This document shows, one piece after another, positions 1 to 9,197 of a stretch of DNA of 64,000 nt; within the stretch, counting starts at the first letter, position 1; every line of letters begins with the position of its first letter. The DNA is from Corynebacterium durum. GTDB lineage: Bacteria > Actinomycetota > Actinomycetes > Mycobacteriales > Mycobacteriaceae. The notes beneath the pieces are model-generated. The model searched no databases, had not been told where the DNA came from, and was given only the letters and a program-made list of their open reading frames with translations. The DNA lies in contig NZ_CP047200.1 in NCBI RefSeq assembly GCF_030408675.1, positions 2,666,001 through 2,730,000 of the forward strand, given 5' to 3'. The translations under genes and the position numbers were made by a program.

Positions 1-79
1 AGCTGTTTGCCTCCCTGCGTTAGGCCCCTCCCGAACCCCACCCCTGGGGTACCTCACGCAGGGTACGTAGGCTTAGACC

Positions 80-292
80 ATGAAAGGCTATATCCGCTGG
101 TTCGCTACCCTTGTGACGTTCTTCATCGCCTGGATCGCATTCAGCACTATCGTGCCGCTTCTGCTGATCCTGCCCTTACAGGCAAACATCGGCCCGATTG
201 AGTTACTGCTGTTCACAGCGGTAGGGCTGATTCCCGCCTTCTTTGTGGCCAGAAAAATGTACCGCCACCCACGATGGGAACAGCAGCGCTAG
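80..292 (+). CDS. small two-helix membrane protein, hypothetical
   Basis: A 70-residue protein starting at an ATG. It has two hydrophobic stretches, roughly residues 8-30 and 40-56, and a basic C-terminus (RKMYRHPRWEQQR), which suggests a small integral membrane protein with a cytoplasmic tail. The last 4 bases overlap the end of the convergent DUF5926 gene. No family motif is recognised and the function is unknown. Confidence 0.55.
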   Translation: MKGYIRWFATLVTFFIAWIAFSTIVPLLLILPLQANIGPIELLLFTAVGLIPAFFVARKMYRHPRWEQQR

Positions 293-1203
293 CGGATGGT
301 CACCTGGCGAGATTTGATGTTATCCAGGTTGCGGCGCTCGTCGGAGGTGAGTTCCGCATCGTTGCCCATCTCAGCAACAATCTTCTTCTCCAGGGCCTCC
401 AGCGCGGCCTTGTATTCCTCTGGAGCAACTGTGGGGTCGAGATCAAACACAGGCACGGCAATGCCATGCGTGCGGAAAACACCAGCGAACTTGGTGTCTT
501 CGCCAAGGTTCAACTCCCCGGCCGCGCCGATGCGGGCAAGGGCGCGCAGCAAAGGTTCTTCGTCGTCGCTGCGTACCCACCGGATGTGTGCTTTATCCCC
601 GGCGTCAATCCACCAGACAGCACCCTCAACATCAGCGGCGACGGGATAGGACGGCATGATGGAGTTGTTGGCGGCCTGGAGGGAACGCTCGGTGTTCTCA
701 TCCACCACCGCGCCTTCCGGCAGCCACCAGCTGAAATCCTGGTGCGCAACGGGTTTGATGGTGGTCGCGGCGTCGATAAGCGACGACAGTTCCGGCTGGT
801 TGCCGTCAGCAGCAGTGGAGGCAAGGCTCTCACCGGCAGAGGCATTTTTCAACCAGTTCAACGCGTAAGCGAGGTCGCGTCCGGGGTTTTGCGAACGGCT
901 CTGAACCTGCAGTGCAACGTAGCGGTCGCCCCCCAGGTTGTCTTCACGCACCAGCGCAGCGACCGCGCCGGGCAGCACGGTGCAGAGGTTGACAGGCTGA
1001 TCGAAACCAGTGACTGTCAGCTGTGCAACGGCGGACGGAACGAATTCCTGCAGTGCAACGAGTTCCGCTTCGGCCGCGAGCCCAGCGTAAGGGCGCGGGT
1101 CGCGTTCGTTAGCTGCGCGTTCGGCGGCGCGCGCGGCCAGCTTCGCCTGGCGGCGACTCATCCCCTCCGGCAGTTCTTCCCTGTTTTTCTTCTTTTTAGC
1201 CAT
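289..1203 (-). CDS. DUF5926 family protein
   Basis: A 304-residue cytoplasmic protein with a very basic N-terminus (MAKKKKNREELPEG, then an Arg/Ala-rich helix up to about residue 35), followed by a mixed alpha/beta body and no membrane segment. The length, the basic start and the actinobacterial context fit DUF5926, a family of unknown function found in corynebacteria and mycobacteria. The C-terminal third (EEYKAALEALEKKIVAE) looks helical. It is convergent with the small membrane protein and lies 20 bases downstream of the glpQ-like gene on the same strand, so the two may be co-transcribed. The family assignment is from memory of the pattern; no biochemical role can be stated. Confidence 0.7.
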   Translation of the reverse strand: MAKKKKNREELPEGMSRRQAKLAARAAERAANERDPRPYAGLAAEAELVALQEFVPSAVAQLTVTGFDQPVNLCTVLPGAVAALVREDNLGGDRYVALQVQSRSQNPGRDLAYALNWLKNASAGESLASTAADGNQPELSSLIDAATTIKPVAHQDFSWWLPEGAVVDENTERSLQAANNSIMPSYPVAADVEGAVWWIDAGDKAHIRWVRSDDEEPLLRALARIGAAGELNLGEDTKFAGVFRTHGIAVPVFDLDPTVAPEEYKAALEALEKKIVAEMGNDAELTSDERRNLDNIKSRQVTIR

Positions 1204-1223
1204 GGTGTAAAAGATACCGGACT

Positions 1224-1937
1224 CTACTCGCGCCCCAGCACCTGCCGCGCCAAGGACGGTCGGTTCGTGGCCATGTAGCGCACGCCATGCCTGCGGGCCC
1301 AGCGCATATCGTCGGGTTCGTCAACGGTCCACATGTAGCTCGCTGGAAGCAGTCTTGGATTGTTCTTCGCCTCGGTTATCGACGCCCCGACGTCCCCAGG
1401 CATCCCCCACCGCTTAAACGGCTTGCCACGTGGGCTTTGTAGGAAAATTCGATCTATATTCGGGGCGATGGATCGCATGCGTTGCATGGCCAAGGGTGAG
1501 AAGGAAATGACGTGTACCGTCGGCCGGTTCAACATGCCGAAGTAGCGCAGCCGCAGCACCAGTTGCTCCTCCACGATGCGCCCGAACCGTGAAAAATGTT
1601 TTGCCTCAATAAAAAGGTGCTTATCGGGGTACGCCTCCATGATTTCCAGAAGACGGTCGTAGGCCAGGGGCCGCTGCGGAAAGTCTGCGGTGCCGAAGTT
1701 GTAGTGTGTCAGCTGTTCGTAGGTCATGGCTGACACCAGACCCGTTCCGTCGGACACGCGGTCAATGCGTGGATCGTGGATGCAGACCATCGTCCCGCAG
1801 CTGGTTAGGCGTACATCACATTCAACGCCGTCGGCTTTCTGCTCCACAGCGGCGAGGAAAGAAAGTTCCGTGTTTTCTGGATAGTCGAAACTTGCGCCTC
1901 GATGAGCAATGATCTGCAGGGTGTGCATAGTCTGCAT
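1224..1937 (-). CDS. glpQ: glycerophosphodiester phosphodiesterase
   Basis: Hydrolyses glycerophosphodiesters to glycerol-3-phosphate and an alcohol, using a metal-dependent TIM-barrel active site. The start of the domain shows the GDPD signature: IIAHRGASFDYPENT (His and Arg of the HRG motif, Glu of PENT), then DGVECDVRLTSCGTMVCIHDPRIDR with the expected Glu-x-Asp and catalytic His. About 237 residues is normal for a bacterial cytosolic GDPD, and there is no signal peptide. An in-frame codon at 1958 adds seven residues; I prefer ATG at 1937 or 1928 because the conserved domain begins right there. An ATA isoleucine codon near 1377 falls inside one copy of the repeated GGCGTCGATA motif. Confidence 0.88.
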   Translation of the reverse strand: MQTMHTLQIIAHRGASFDYPENTELSFLAAVEQKADGVECDVRLTSCGTMVCIHDPRIDRVSDGTGLVSAMTYEQLTHYNFGTADFPQRPLAYDRLLEIMEAYPDKHLFIEAKHFSRFGRIVEEQLVLRLRYFGMLNRPTVHVISFSPLAMQRMRSIAPNIDRIFLQSPRGKPFKRWGMPGDVGASITEAKNNPRLLPASYMWTVDEPDDMRWARRHGVRYMATNRPSLARQVLGRE

Positions 1938-2073
1938 GGCTGCCAGTCTAGACCACACCGTCGTACCCGCATGACGCCTGCAGCATAGGTGAAGGGTTCC
2001 AGCGGAACGTAGTGAGGGATAGTCACCGTGTTCCGCCGAAACCCTTCTCTTCCAGGTCTCGCACCTGCTTAGA

Positions 2074-3054
2074 TCACTCGTCTGCGGCCGGGGCGGGGTT
2101 CTCCTCAGCGGGGAAGAAGTTTTCTTGGATCTCGCGGAGGGTCTTCACCGACTTCTTAAAGCGATCCATTTCGTGCTCGGTGATTTCCAGCTCAATGGCG
2201 CGCCGTACACCCTTGCGGTGGATAACGGCGGGGGTGCCAATGAAGATGTTCTCTTCGCCGTATTCGCCGCGCAGCAGACAGCACACCGGCAGCGCAACGT
2301 CCTGGTTTTGCAGCACCGCACGGGTGATGCGGGCAAGACCCATGCCGATGCCATAGGAGGTTGAGCCCTTGGCGTCGATAATGGTGTAGGCGGCATCGCG
2401 GGTTTCTTCAAAGACTTTTTCTAGGCGGCTTTCCAGCTCGGGATCCTTCTCCAGCTTCTTGCGCATGGACACACCAGCGATGGTGGCGCTAGATAGGACC
2501 GGGAGTTCCGTGTCGCCGTGCTCGCCGATGATGTAAGCGTGGACGGAGGTGGGGGCCACTTCGTAGAGTTCGCCCATCATGTAGCGGAAGCGAGCGGAGT
2601 CAAGGACGGTGCCGGAGCCGATGATGCGGTGAGCGGGCAGACCCGAGTACTTCCACACGGCGTAGGAAAGGATATCCACGGGGTTGGAGGCAACAAGGAA
2701 AATGCCATCGAAACCGCTGGCCATCACCTGGTCCACGATGGACTTCATGATGTGCATGTTCTTGTCCACCAGCTGCAGGCGGGTTTCGCCGGGTTTTTGG
2801 GCTGCGCCTGCGCAGATGACCACGAGTGCGGCATCAGCGCAGTCTTCGTAGGTGCCTTTGGTGACCTTGGTGCGGGAGGGAGCCCAGACGACACCATGGT
2901 TGAGGTCCATGACGTTGCCTTCAAGCTTCTTTTCGTCGATGTCGATGATGGCCAGGTGGTCACACACCCCCTGGTTGATCAGTGCGTATGAGTAGGCCAG
3001 TCCAACATCCCCGGCACCGATGAGCACAACCTTATTTCCGACACTAACCTTCAT
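2074..3054 (-). CDS. ldh: L-lactate dehydrogenase (NAD-dependent)
   Basis: Reduces pyruvate to L-lactate with NADH in the cytoplasm, regenerating NAD during oxygen limitation. It shows the Rossmann dinucleotide motif GAGDVG near residue 12, the NPVD segment ([10 protein letters not shown]), and the catalytic-His motif [10 protein letters not shown]. At 326 residues it has full family length, plus an acidic/proline-rich C-terminal tail. The start chosen (MKVSVGNK) follows a strong Shine-Dalgarno, GGGAGAAGG; an in-frame codon 14 residues upstream lacks this support. It is the partner of the respiratory lldD at 60.2 kb, so lactate can be made and re-oxidised. It carries a GGCGTCGATA motif copy at 2371. 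Confidence 0.95.
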   Translation of the reverse strand: MKVSVGNKVVLIGAGDVGLAYSYALINQGVCDHLAIIDIDEKKLEGNVMDLNHGVVWAPSRTKVTKGTYEDCADAALVVICAGAAQKPGETRLQLVDKNMHIMKSIVDQVMASGFDGIFLVASNPVDILSYAVWKYSGLPAHRIIGSGTVLDSARFRYMMGELYEVAPTSVHAYIIGEHGDTELPVLSSATIAGVSMRKKLEKDPELESRLEKVFEETRDAAYTIIDAKGSTSYGIGMGLARITRAVLQNQDVALPVCCLLRGEYGEENIFIGTPAVIHRKGVRRAIELEITEHEMDRFKKSVKTLREIQENFFPAEENPAPAADE

Positions 3055-3391
3055 GGTCTTTGCCTTCTCCCTGCCAGAGCGTTGTCCAGCGTGCAATATT
3101 TCCGTGAGTTTTACTGACTAGTATGCCCGTTTGTTTTTGTTTTTCTACTGGATATGTCCGATTTTCCGGCCGAAACACGTGATAAACACCTCATCATTGC
3201 CGCTCAGCACATGTCCTTGGCTTCATTTTCCCTGTTCGCCATCCCACATTGATTGTGTCTAATATCACTGTCTAACGGGTCACATTACCTTTGATGGGGT
3301 GAGCATACTCGCGCGCACACTAAGCCTTAGCTAACACAGTCCCGGGTAACCTTCCACCATTACCGCTCACTCCCAGTTAAAATCGCTTCCT
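3055..3391. other. divergent intergenic region ldh / PAP2
   Basis: About 337 bases between divergent genes, so it should hold both promoters. I see a near-direct repeat TGTCTAA twelve bases apart around 3256-3275 and a TTAGCTAA palindrome near 3325, but no clear Shine-Dalgarno for the PAP2 gene and no convincing sigma-A pair. Nothing coding is apparent. Confidence 0.4.
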
Positions 3392-4132
3392 GTGCTTTTC
3401 CCCTTGTCGGCCCCCAGGTGCAGGCTGCTCACCATTGGCACCATCATCGGTGGAGCCATCCTCATGCTGGCCGCGAGCATCACTATCACTTACGGTGCCA
3501 GCACTCATAGTCCATGGGTGATTCGCATGGATCACTGGGCGCTGAACCATGCCCTTGCCGCACGCAGCCCACGCACCGGCATGGCGGTCACCTGGTTCAC
3601 CAACCTAGGAAGCACCCCCTGGTCAGCACCAATAGCCACGACGTTTGCTCTGTACACGGCATGGCGATGGCGCGATGCCACACCCATTTTCCTGATGGCA
3701 GGAGCCACCGCGCTATCCACAACAGTGACCCGCCTACTCAAGCTCACGTTCGAACGCATCCGACCGCTTCACGAGGTCGCAGTACCGCCCTTCGAGCACA
3801 CCTTTTCTTTCCCCAGCGGACACACTCTCAACGCTGTGGTGATCGCCGGGGTCATGGTCTACCTCCTATGCCAGCACACTCGCTCGGCTGGGCTGCGTAC
3901 GCTGATCAGTGGCTGCGGCATCGCATACGCACTGCTCATGGGCATCTCGCGCGTGTTCCTGGCGCACCATTGGTTAAGCGATGTCCTTGCCGGATGGTGT
4001 ATAGGCTCGCTGTGCCTCGCGGCGTCGATAGTTGTGGAGCGGGCGACAGCATATATTCGGCAGGGTAGGCTCCATGATCGTGAAAGCAGCAGCCCGCCCG
4101 ACAAGTATTCGCGCAATCCTCTTCGACCTTGA
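3392..4132 (+). CDS. PAP2-family membrane phosphatase
   Basis: A membrane lipid-phosphate phosphatase of the PAP2 superfamily, acting on undecaprenyl pyrophosphate, phosphatidic acid or a similar substrate at the outer face of the membrane. All three catalytic motifs are present in order: KLTFERIRP (KX6RP, about residue 119), PSGHT (about 140) and SRVFLAHHWLSD (SRX5HX3D, about 186). About five or six hydrophobic segments surround them. The start used is GTG at 3392, with no good ribosome binding site, so the true start may lie further in. The 3' end overlaps the HAD hydrolase gene by 59 bases, suggesting coupling. The exact substrate cannot be told; BcrC-like and PgpB-like roles are both possible. 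Confidence 0.85.
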   Translation: MLFPLSAPRCRLLTIGTIIGGAILMLAASITITYGASTHSPWVIRMDHWALNHALAARSPRTGMAVTWFTNLGSTPWSAPIATTFALYTAWRWRDATPIFLMAGATALSTTVTRLLKLTFERIRPLHEVAVPPFEHTFSFPSGHTLNAVVIAGVMVYLLCQHTRSAGLRTLISGCGIAYALLMGISRVFLAHHWLSDVLAGWCIGSLCLAASIVVERATAYIRQGRLHDRESSSPPDKYSRNPLRP

Positions 4133-4757
4133 TGACACCCTCATTGACCACACCAGCGCCGCCCACAACGCAGCCACCGCGTGGGCCCGTGAGTTAGGGT
4201 TGCCGGGCGACCAGACAGACCGGTGGTTCGCCATTGAACGGCAGTATTTCTCCGCCTATGAACGCGGCGAGTGCACCCACCAGCAGCAACGCCGCAACCG
4301 CGTGCGGGACTTCCTGGGCGATTTTTCGCTTGACGACGCCGCGACTGACGCATTGTTCGCTCACTTCCTCACCCTGTACGAGCAGCACTGGCGCGCATTC
4401 CCCGATGCCGCGCCCGCGCTAACACGTGCCCTCGAAGCCGGATTGCAGGTAGGCATCCTGACCAACGGAGCCACGGAACTGCAACAACGTAAACTAAAGC
4501 GCACCGGGCTTGATATTTCAGGAGTGCAGCTGTTGACCTCCACGGACCTGGGTGCCGCCAAGCCGAACCCGGAGTGCTACGAACGCGCACTTGCAGTCAT
4601 GGGGATTACCGCGCACGAGACCATCATGGTCGGGGATTCTTTTCCCAATGACGTTGAAGGTGCCCGCGCAGTGGGCATAACTGCGTTTCATCTAGTACGG
4701 GGCCACAGCTCGGATGACTTGTACTCACTCCCCTCGCTTGATTTGTTGCCTTTTTAG
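4074..4757 (+). CDS. HAD-family hydrolase (YjjG/nucleotidase-like)
   Basis: A Mg-dependent phosphatase of the haloacid dehalogenase superfamily. Motif I is FDLDDTLIDHT (nucleophile Asp about residue 18), motif II is LTNGA, motif III Lys sits in AAKPNPECY, and motif IV is GDSFPNDVEGA. The alpha-helical cap between motifs I and II marks subfamily I. Among annotated relatives it resembles YjjG-like pyrimidine nucleotidases and phosphoglycolate phosphatase-like proteins, but the substrate cannot be read from sequence. ATG 4074 was chosen because the upstream in-frame residues overlap the PAP2 gene deeply and are not domain-like. It overlaps the PAP2 end by 59 bases in another frame. Confidence 0.85.
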   Translation: MIVKAAARPTSIRAILFDLDDTLIDHTSAAHNAATAWARELGLPGDQTDRWFAIERQYFSAYERGECTHQQQRRNRVRDFLGDFSLDDAATDALFAHFLTLYEQHWRAFPDAAPALTRALEAGLQVGILTNGATELQQRKLKRTGLDISGVQLLTSTDLGAAKPNPECYERALAVMGITAHETIMVGDSFPNDVEGARAVGITAFHLVRGHSSDDLYSLPSLDLLPF

Positions 4758-4927
4758 AACATTTTTTATCGCAAACATAAGGCAAAAAACCAGTTCACAG
4801 GCACATTACACTTCATGAGACTATCGAATTTTTCCGTCGATATAGTGAAATTGGTGGTCACAATTGCAAAAATTGTTCGACCACAGTAACTTGAACACAC
4901 GTCATCAAAATTCCCCAGGAGGAACAC

Positions 4928-5464
4928 ATGAAAATTGGTATTGTTGTTGGAAGTATTCGTGAGGGGCGCGTTGGCGACAGCATCGGCGCGTGGGTTGCCG
5001 AGCACGCTGCACAGCATGAGGGCGTGACCGCCCAGATTGTAGACCTCGCAGATTTTGATCTTCCCTTTTTCACTGGCGTTACGCCACCAAGCATGCTGAA
5101 CAAGGAATACGATAACGCTGCTGCACAGGCATTCAGCGCAGCCATTGACGACTGCGACGCTTTCATCTTTGTCACCCCCGAGTACAACGGTTCCGTGCCT
5201 GGCGCGTTCAAGAACGCCATTGACCACATCGCGCCCGAATGGAAGAACAAGCCTGTTGGGTTCGTGGGCTACTCGTACCACGGCGGCCTGGGTGCCATCA
5301 AGCACTGGCGAGACATCATGCAGATTCTCGGATCCCGCCCGATGGATGCACAGGTGTCCCTCACGCTGGGCAGCGACGTTGAAGACGGCGCAGTGAAAGA
5401 ATCCGTCCAGACGCTGACAGACCTGGAAACCATGCTCACCCAGCTCACCGAAGCACAGGGCTAA
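4928..5464 (+). CDS. NAD(P)H-dependent FMN reductase
   Basis: A flavodoxin-fold oxidoreductase that uses NAD(P)H to reduce FMN or a bound-flavin substrate such as a quinone or azo compound. The N-terminus MKIGIVVGSIREGRVGDSI is the phosphate-binding loop of the family, and EYNGSVPGAFKNAIDHI (about residues 80-96) is the hallmark flavin-contact segment. 178 residues is full length. An AGGAGG site sits just before the ATG. It is preceded by about 170 AT-richer bases that probably hold its promoter, and followed by a perfect hairpin terminator that lies inside the end of the convergent msrA gene. Confidence 0.9.
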   Translation: MKIGIVVGSIREGRVGDSIGAWVAEHAAQHEGVTAQIVDLADFDLPFFTGVTPPSMLNKEYDNAAAQAFSAAIDDCDAFIFVTPEYNGSVPGAFKNAIDHIAPEWKNKPVGFVGYSYHGGLGAIKHWRDIMQILGSRPMDAQVSLTLGSDVEDGAVKESVQTLTDLETMLTQLTEAQG

Positions 5465-5477
5465 TCCACGTACAGAG

Positions 5478-6140
5478 CTAGCCGCAAGCAACCCCGGTGG
5501 AATGATGGGGGCAGTACCCACCGGGGTTTTTGTCTAGGTACTGCTGGTGGTAATCCTCCGCCAGGTAGTACTCGCCCGCCGGGGTGTCAGCAAGAGGCAT
5601 CACCTCTGTGGTGATCGGGCCAAAGCCATGCTCGGCAAGTCGGGGCGCGTAATCATTGAGGCGTTGCTGGATGAACGCGGCGTCGTCACCTGCAGTATCC
5701 CCGACCGTATAAAAGGCAGAGCGATACTGCGTGCCTACGTCATTTCCTTGACGGTAACCCTGGGTGGGGTCGTGGGCTTCCAGGGCCGTGGTGACGATGC
5801 TGTCCAGGCTGATCACCTCGGGGTTGTACACCACGTTCACCACCTCGGTGTGTCCGGTACGTCCGGTGCACACTTCGCGGTAGGTGGGGTTGGGTGTGAA
5901 CCCGCCGGCATAGCCCACGGACGTGGAGTCCACGCCGTCGAGCTGCCACAACATCTTTTCGGCACCCCAGAAGCATCCGATACCAATGAGCACGCTGCGC
6001 TGCCCATCACGCCATGGACCAGTGATAGGAGTGCCCAACACGGTGTGGTGTTCGGGATGTTCCAGGACTGGGTGCCGCCCGCCGACAAGGGCCTCCTCTT
6101 TGCTCACCATCGTTGGTTGTGGCGTGAACAGCCATCCCAT
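5478..6140 (-). CDS. msrA: peptide methionine sulfoxide reductase MsrA
   Basis: Repairs methionine-S-sulfoxide in proteins and free methionine, with thioredoxin as electron donor. It has the [11 protein letters not shown] catalytic motif (Cys about residue 54), GYAGG, the HTEVV segment, and a C-terminal region with CPHHST and a final ACG that can supply recycling cysteines. 220 residues matches the longer MsrA class. ATG 6140 follows AAGGGGAC and is preferred over a longer in-frame extension that runs into the sodA leader. It is divergent from sodA across 93 bases, a plausible shared oxidative-stress control region. Confidence 0.93.
   Translation of the reverse strand: MGWLFTPQPTMVSKEEALVGGRHPVLEHPEHHTVLGTPITGPWRDGQRSVLIGIGCFWGAEKMLWQLDGVDSTSVGYAGGFTPNPTYREVCTGRTGHTEVVNVVYNPEVISLDSIVTTALEAHDPTQGYRQGNDVGTQYRSAFYTVGDTAGDDAAFIQQRLNDYAPRLAEHGFGPITTEVMPLADTPAGEYYLAEDYHQQYLDKNPGGYCPHHSTGVACG
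5491..5532 (+). terminator. rho-independent terminator of the FMN reductase, inside msrA
   Basis: Perfect 10-bp arms ACCCCGGTGG (5491-5500) and CCACCGGGGT (5518-5527) followed by TTTTT. The hairpin lies within the C-terminal codons of the convergent msrA gene, so one stretch serves as protein code on one strand and as terminator on the other. Confidence 0.8.
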
Positions 6141-6233
6141 AGTTGTCCCCTTTTTCGGTATGCGTGTGTTGCGAAAATGAATTATTCGCTTATCATGGTG
6201 CGAAGACTTTACACCCAAACGAAAGGCGAGGCA

Positions 6234-6836
6234 ATGGCAGTCTACGAGCTTCCTGAGCTGGATTATTCCTACGATGCCCTCGAACCGCACATCGCTGCGG
6301 AAATCATGGAGCTGCATCACTCCAAGCACCACCAGAACTACGTCAATGGTGCCAACGCAGCCCTGGAGAAGCTGCAGGACGCACGCGAGAAGGGCAACAT
6401 TGGCACCGCCGTCACCGCGCTGTCCAAGGACCTAGCATTCAACCTCGGCGGACACACCAACCACTCCATTTTCTGGAAGAACCTGTCCCCCAACGGCGGT
6501 GGCGAGCCGACCGGCGCGCTGGCTGAGGCCATCAACCGCGACTTCGGTTCTTTTGACAAGTTCAAGGAACACTTCAACGCCGCCGCTCTGGGCCTGCAAG
6601 GCTCCGGCTGGGCTGTGCTGGCCTACGACAAGATCGGTCAGCGCCTGGTCATCGAGCAGATGACGGACCAGCAGGGCAACCTGTCCATTGACCTCGCGCC
6701 GCTTCTGCTTCTGGACATGTGGGAGCACGCCTTCTACCTCCAGTACAAGAACGTGAAGGCCGACTACGTCAACGCCGTGTGGAACGTGTTCAACTGGGAC
6801 GACGTTGCTGCCCGTTACGCATCTGCTACCAGCTAA
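6234..6836 (+). CDS. sodA: superoxide dismutase (Mn/Fe type)
   Basis: Dismutates superoxide to oxygen and hydrogen peroxide. Metal ligands are visible: the first His of [10 protein letters not shown] (about residue 28), the His of GHTNHSIFW (about 80), and the Asp and His of [15 protein letters not shown]. At 200 residues it is a complete Mn/Fe SOD; corynebacterial homologues are usually manganese enzymes, but the metal cannot be settled here. The start at 6234 has AAAGGCGAGGCA upstream. No signal peptide is seen. A perfect GC-rich terminator follows at 6857. Confidence 0.96.
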   Translation: MAVYELPELDYSYDALEPHIAAEIMELHHSKHHQNYVNGANAALEKLQDAREKGNIGTAVTALSKDLAFNLGGHTNHSIFWKNLSPNGGGEPTGALAEAINRDFGSFDKFKEHFNAAALGLQGSGWAVLAYDKIGQRLVIEQMTDQQGNLSIDLAPLLLLDMWEHAFYLQYKNVKADYVNAVWNVFNWDDVAARYASATS

Positions 6837-6856
6837 TTCACGGCTCGTACCACTCA

Positions 6857-6890
6857 CCCCGCCGATCACCTGTGCACGGCGGGGTTTCTT
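6857..6890 (+). terminator. sodA terminator
   Basis: Perfect 8-bp stem CCCCGCCG / CGGCGGGG with a 12-base loop, followed by TTTCTT. It sits directly after sodA and touches the end of the convergent nuclease gene. Confidence 0.88.
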
Positions 6891-8424
6891 ATAGCTCGTT
6901 CATCTCGGGCGTCCCCGGCGCGCCCGCCGCCAGCCAGGCCCGAACCGCCGCCGTGCCCCGACAATCATCACCGTTGTAGCTGAGCAGTCGACGCCGCATC
7001 TCCTGCTTATCGACGTCCCTCCCCGCAGCCAATCCCGCCGCGACACGGTACGCCTCAATACTGGCCTCACCGTCAAGGTCGGCCTCATCCCAGTGGAATC
7101 CTGCCAGTGGGGCGATGATTTTAAGCCCCAGACCCCGCGGTCCGGCAAGTTGGTTATGCACCAACCGAAATACATCGAGCCATTGACCTGAGGAAATAAA
7201 TTCTTTCACCTCGGTTTCCGAGGGTACCGTGACCGTGGTGCCGTCGGAATTCGTGTAGCTTTGCCCGCCAAAACGCCGCGCGGAACTCAGCATCCAGTGG
7301 TTTTCGCCGTGGGCGGAATAACAAAATGCGGCGAAGCTCCGTCCGTGACGAGCAGCATCAGCGCGACGACCCATGAGCCACGTCCAGAAACTGGCAAAGT
7401 TCCGGGCCTCAGCATCGCCGCCGAGGCCATCCCAGGTGACAAAAGGCCGATAGGTATGCCCATCCCAGGTGCCCCATAGGTATGTGCCTTGGTCTAGGTA
7501 GGCTTCCAGGTCAATGTCTATTTCCTCGTCGAAGCGTGGGGCGGTAACGGTGGGGTGGCGTCGTAAGGCAGGGATGTGGGCGCGCCATGCGGCAGCGAGG
7601 ATGGAGGCATCGCCGAGGCGGGCGTCGATAAGCTCCTGCACTGTTGTGATGCCGCGTTCGCGGTAATGGTCGGCGCGGTCTCCAGGAATGAGCAGGCTAA
7701 TATCGTCGTTGGCTTCAAGCTGGGTTGAGCAATCGAACCAGTAGCGGCAGGAGCGGCATTCCTTCACACGACGGGGGTGATCGGGGGTAGGTTGCGCGAG
7801 GGCGTTATCCAAAATGGGCATGATGTCGGCAATGCGCACAAGAAACGCGTGTTCCCGGTCCTGCCCGATTTCCGCCCCAAACCCACTGCCGACCCCCAGA
7901 TTGTTTAAAGCGCGGGCAGCAAGCGCCAGCCGGTAGCTGTCCACCGCGTGGTGACGCAGCTTATAGTTAGCCTCACGCGGCTCGGCCAACCCAAGGTTCC
8001 GTGTGTCCACCACCAGCGCCGATGCCGACTTTGCCCCCTCAGTCAGGGGGCGCGCCACGCGGTGGTTACTCACCGCCACGGGAGTGTAGGTGCCGTCGGA
8101 GTGACGAACAAGGGCATCAATAGGGGCTCTCCAGCCGGGCCCCGTGAGTTCCGCGCCTGTAATGATCGACGCCTCGTTCACCAGTCCTTCCAGGGTGTCC
8201 ACCTCGGCGTGCTCAGGTCGGGCATCAACCCGGGTGACGTCGCGAGGCAACAGGGCAAACACATCCTGACGAGCTTCCTCCGTCCTCTCTGCGCGCTGCT
8301 GCGAAGCCGGGGTGGGCGCGATTCCGGGCAGACGGCGTCGCTGCACTAGGCGATACCTACATCCCACAAGATCCGTAGGTTGTAGTTGCTCGTCTTTTCT
8401 GTGTAACTCCACTCTGTGCTCCAC
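6889..8424 (-). CDS. TM0106-family RecB-like putative nuclease
   Basis: A 511-residue predicted nuclease with an N-terminal RecB-like region and a C-terminal RNase H-like (YprB-type) exonuclease region. Visible signs are a CRSCRYWFDC cysteine cluster near residues 225-235, a DxD-containing stretch (DEEIDIDLEAYLDQGTYLWG) typical of the first DEDD motif, and a terminal YNGDDCRGTAAVRAWL matching the last Asp motif. The middle contains a helix-hairpin-like GITTVQELIDARLGD. The GTG start at 8424 has a weak AGGGAAC site. Family members sit in diverse actinobacteria and their physiological role is unclear. It carries one exact 13-base copy of the GGCGTCGATAAGC motif at 7621. Confidence 0.78.
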   Translation of the reverse strand: MEHRVELHRKDEQLQPTDLVGCRYRLVQRRRLPGIAPTPASQQRAERTEEARQDVFALLPRDVTRVDARPEHAEVDTLEGLVNEASIITGAELTGPGWRAPIDALVRHSDGTYTPVAVSNHRVARPLTEGAKSASALVVDTRNLGLAEPREANYKLRHHAVDSYRLALAARALNNLGVGSGFGAEIGQDREHAFLVRIADIMPILDNALAQPTPDHPRRVKECRSCRYWFDCSTQLEANDDISLLIPGDRADHYRERGITTVQELIDARLGDASILAAAWRAHIPALRRHPTVTAPRFDEEIDIDLEAYLDQGTYLWGTWDGHTYRPFVTWDGLGGDAEARNFASFWTWLMGRRADAARHGRSFAAFCYSAHGENHWMLSSARRFGGQSYTNSDGTTVTVPSETEVKEFISSGQWLDVFRLVHNQLAGPRGLGLKIIAPLAGFHWDEADLDGEASIEAYRVAAGLAAGRDVDKQEMRRRLLSYNGDDCRGTAAVRAWLAAGAPGTPEMNEL

Positions 8425-8537
8425 GGATTGTTCCCTGGACTCGGTTGTTCCTTTGACCGCAATAAAGCATAACGCCAGTGGTGTACATAGCTAATATGGG
8501 GACAGGTAACGGCTGTTCGACGAAGCGAGGTTGGATT

Positions 8538-9197
8538 ATGGGTATTGTGACATCATTACTCAAGCACCGGGCGCGGCTGCGTTCGGAAGCGAAGGCTCAC
8601 ATCAAGGCACAAATTAAATCTGCGAAAGCGCAGGCTAAAGAGGTAGGGCGCCAACAAAGGCGGGCTGATAAGAACCGCGATCGGCTGCTTGCCCGGCAGG
8701 AAAAATCGCTGAATAAGCAGAACTCGCGTGGATTGAAGGCCAAACGTCGGCACGAACGCAGAATGGCTAAGGCATCATTGGCAAAGATGCGCGCTGGACG
8801 GTTCAACCGTCAGAATATTGTGCGTTATACGGCCGCTGGACGGATGCTTGCACCAATTGCTCTGCCGTTGTTGTACCGCGGGGTCACCTTTGCCCGCGCT
8901 CAACTAGTGGCGGCTAAAGCACGCCGTTTGGGGGTAACCCCGGACGCTTTGGCACAATTTTCGGGCCATGGCGCGGCATTACATTCACGCATTGCGGGGG
9001 TTTCGTCATCATTGGAGGGCACAGGCCTTGCCACGGGATTTGTGCAGGATGCGCAGGAACGCCTCACTCAGTTACGTAATGCCGTTGATAATGCGGAGTA
9101 TATGACTCCAGAGCAGCGTCGCCGCGCTCATGCAAGCATTACGGCCGATATTGATGCCCTCACTGGCCAGATTCAGGAGCGTCTAGCGCGCGCCTGA
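8538..9197 (+). CDS. DUF6474 family protein, basic coiled-coil
   Basis: A 219-residue, strongly basic protein starting MGIVTSLLKHRARLRSEAKAHIKAQIKSAKAQAKE. The first 90 residues are Lys/Arg/Ala/Gln-rich and should form a long charged helix or coiled coil. A short hydrophobic stretch (MLAPIALPLLYRGVTFA, about residues 107-123) follows, then an acidic/Gln-rich helical tail. No enzyme motif is seen. The pattern fits the actinobacterial DUF6474 family. The start was chosen for GAAGCGAGG upstream of ATG 8538. A clear terminator follows about 90 bases after the stop. Confidence 0.65.
   Translation: MGIVTSLLKHRARLRSEAKAHIKAQIKSAKAQAKEVGRQQRRADKNRDRLLARQEKSLNKQNSRGLKAKRRHERRMAKASLAKMRAGRFNRQNIVRYTAAGRMLAPIALPLLYRGVTFARAQLVAAKARRLGVTPDALAQFSGHGAALHSRIAGVSSSLEGTGLATGFVQDAQERLTQLRNAVDNAEYMTPEQRRRAHASITADIDALTGQIQERLARA

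Noticed and set aside
274..1278. 334-residue plus-strand frame opposite DUF5926
   Set aside because: Shadow frame of the minus-strand gene; product is Arg/Gly/Gln-rich with no domain, and the opposite frame has a clear family pattern.
4766..5521. 251-residue minus-strand frame opposite the FMN reductase
   Set aside because: Antisense shadow; the plus strand carries a full flavodoxin-fold protein with a ribosome binding site.
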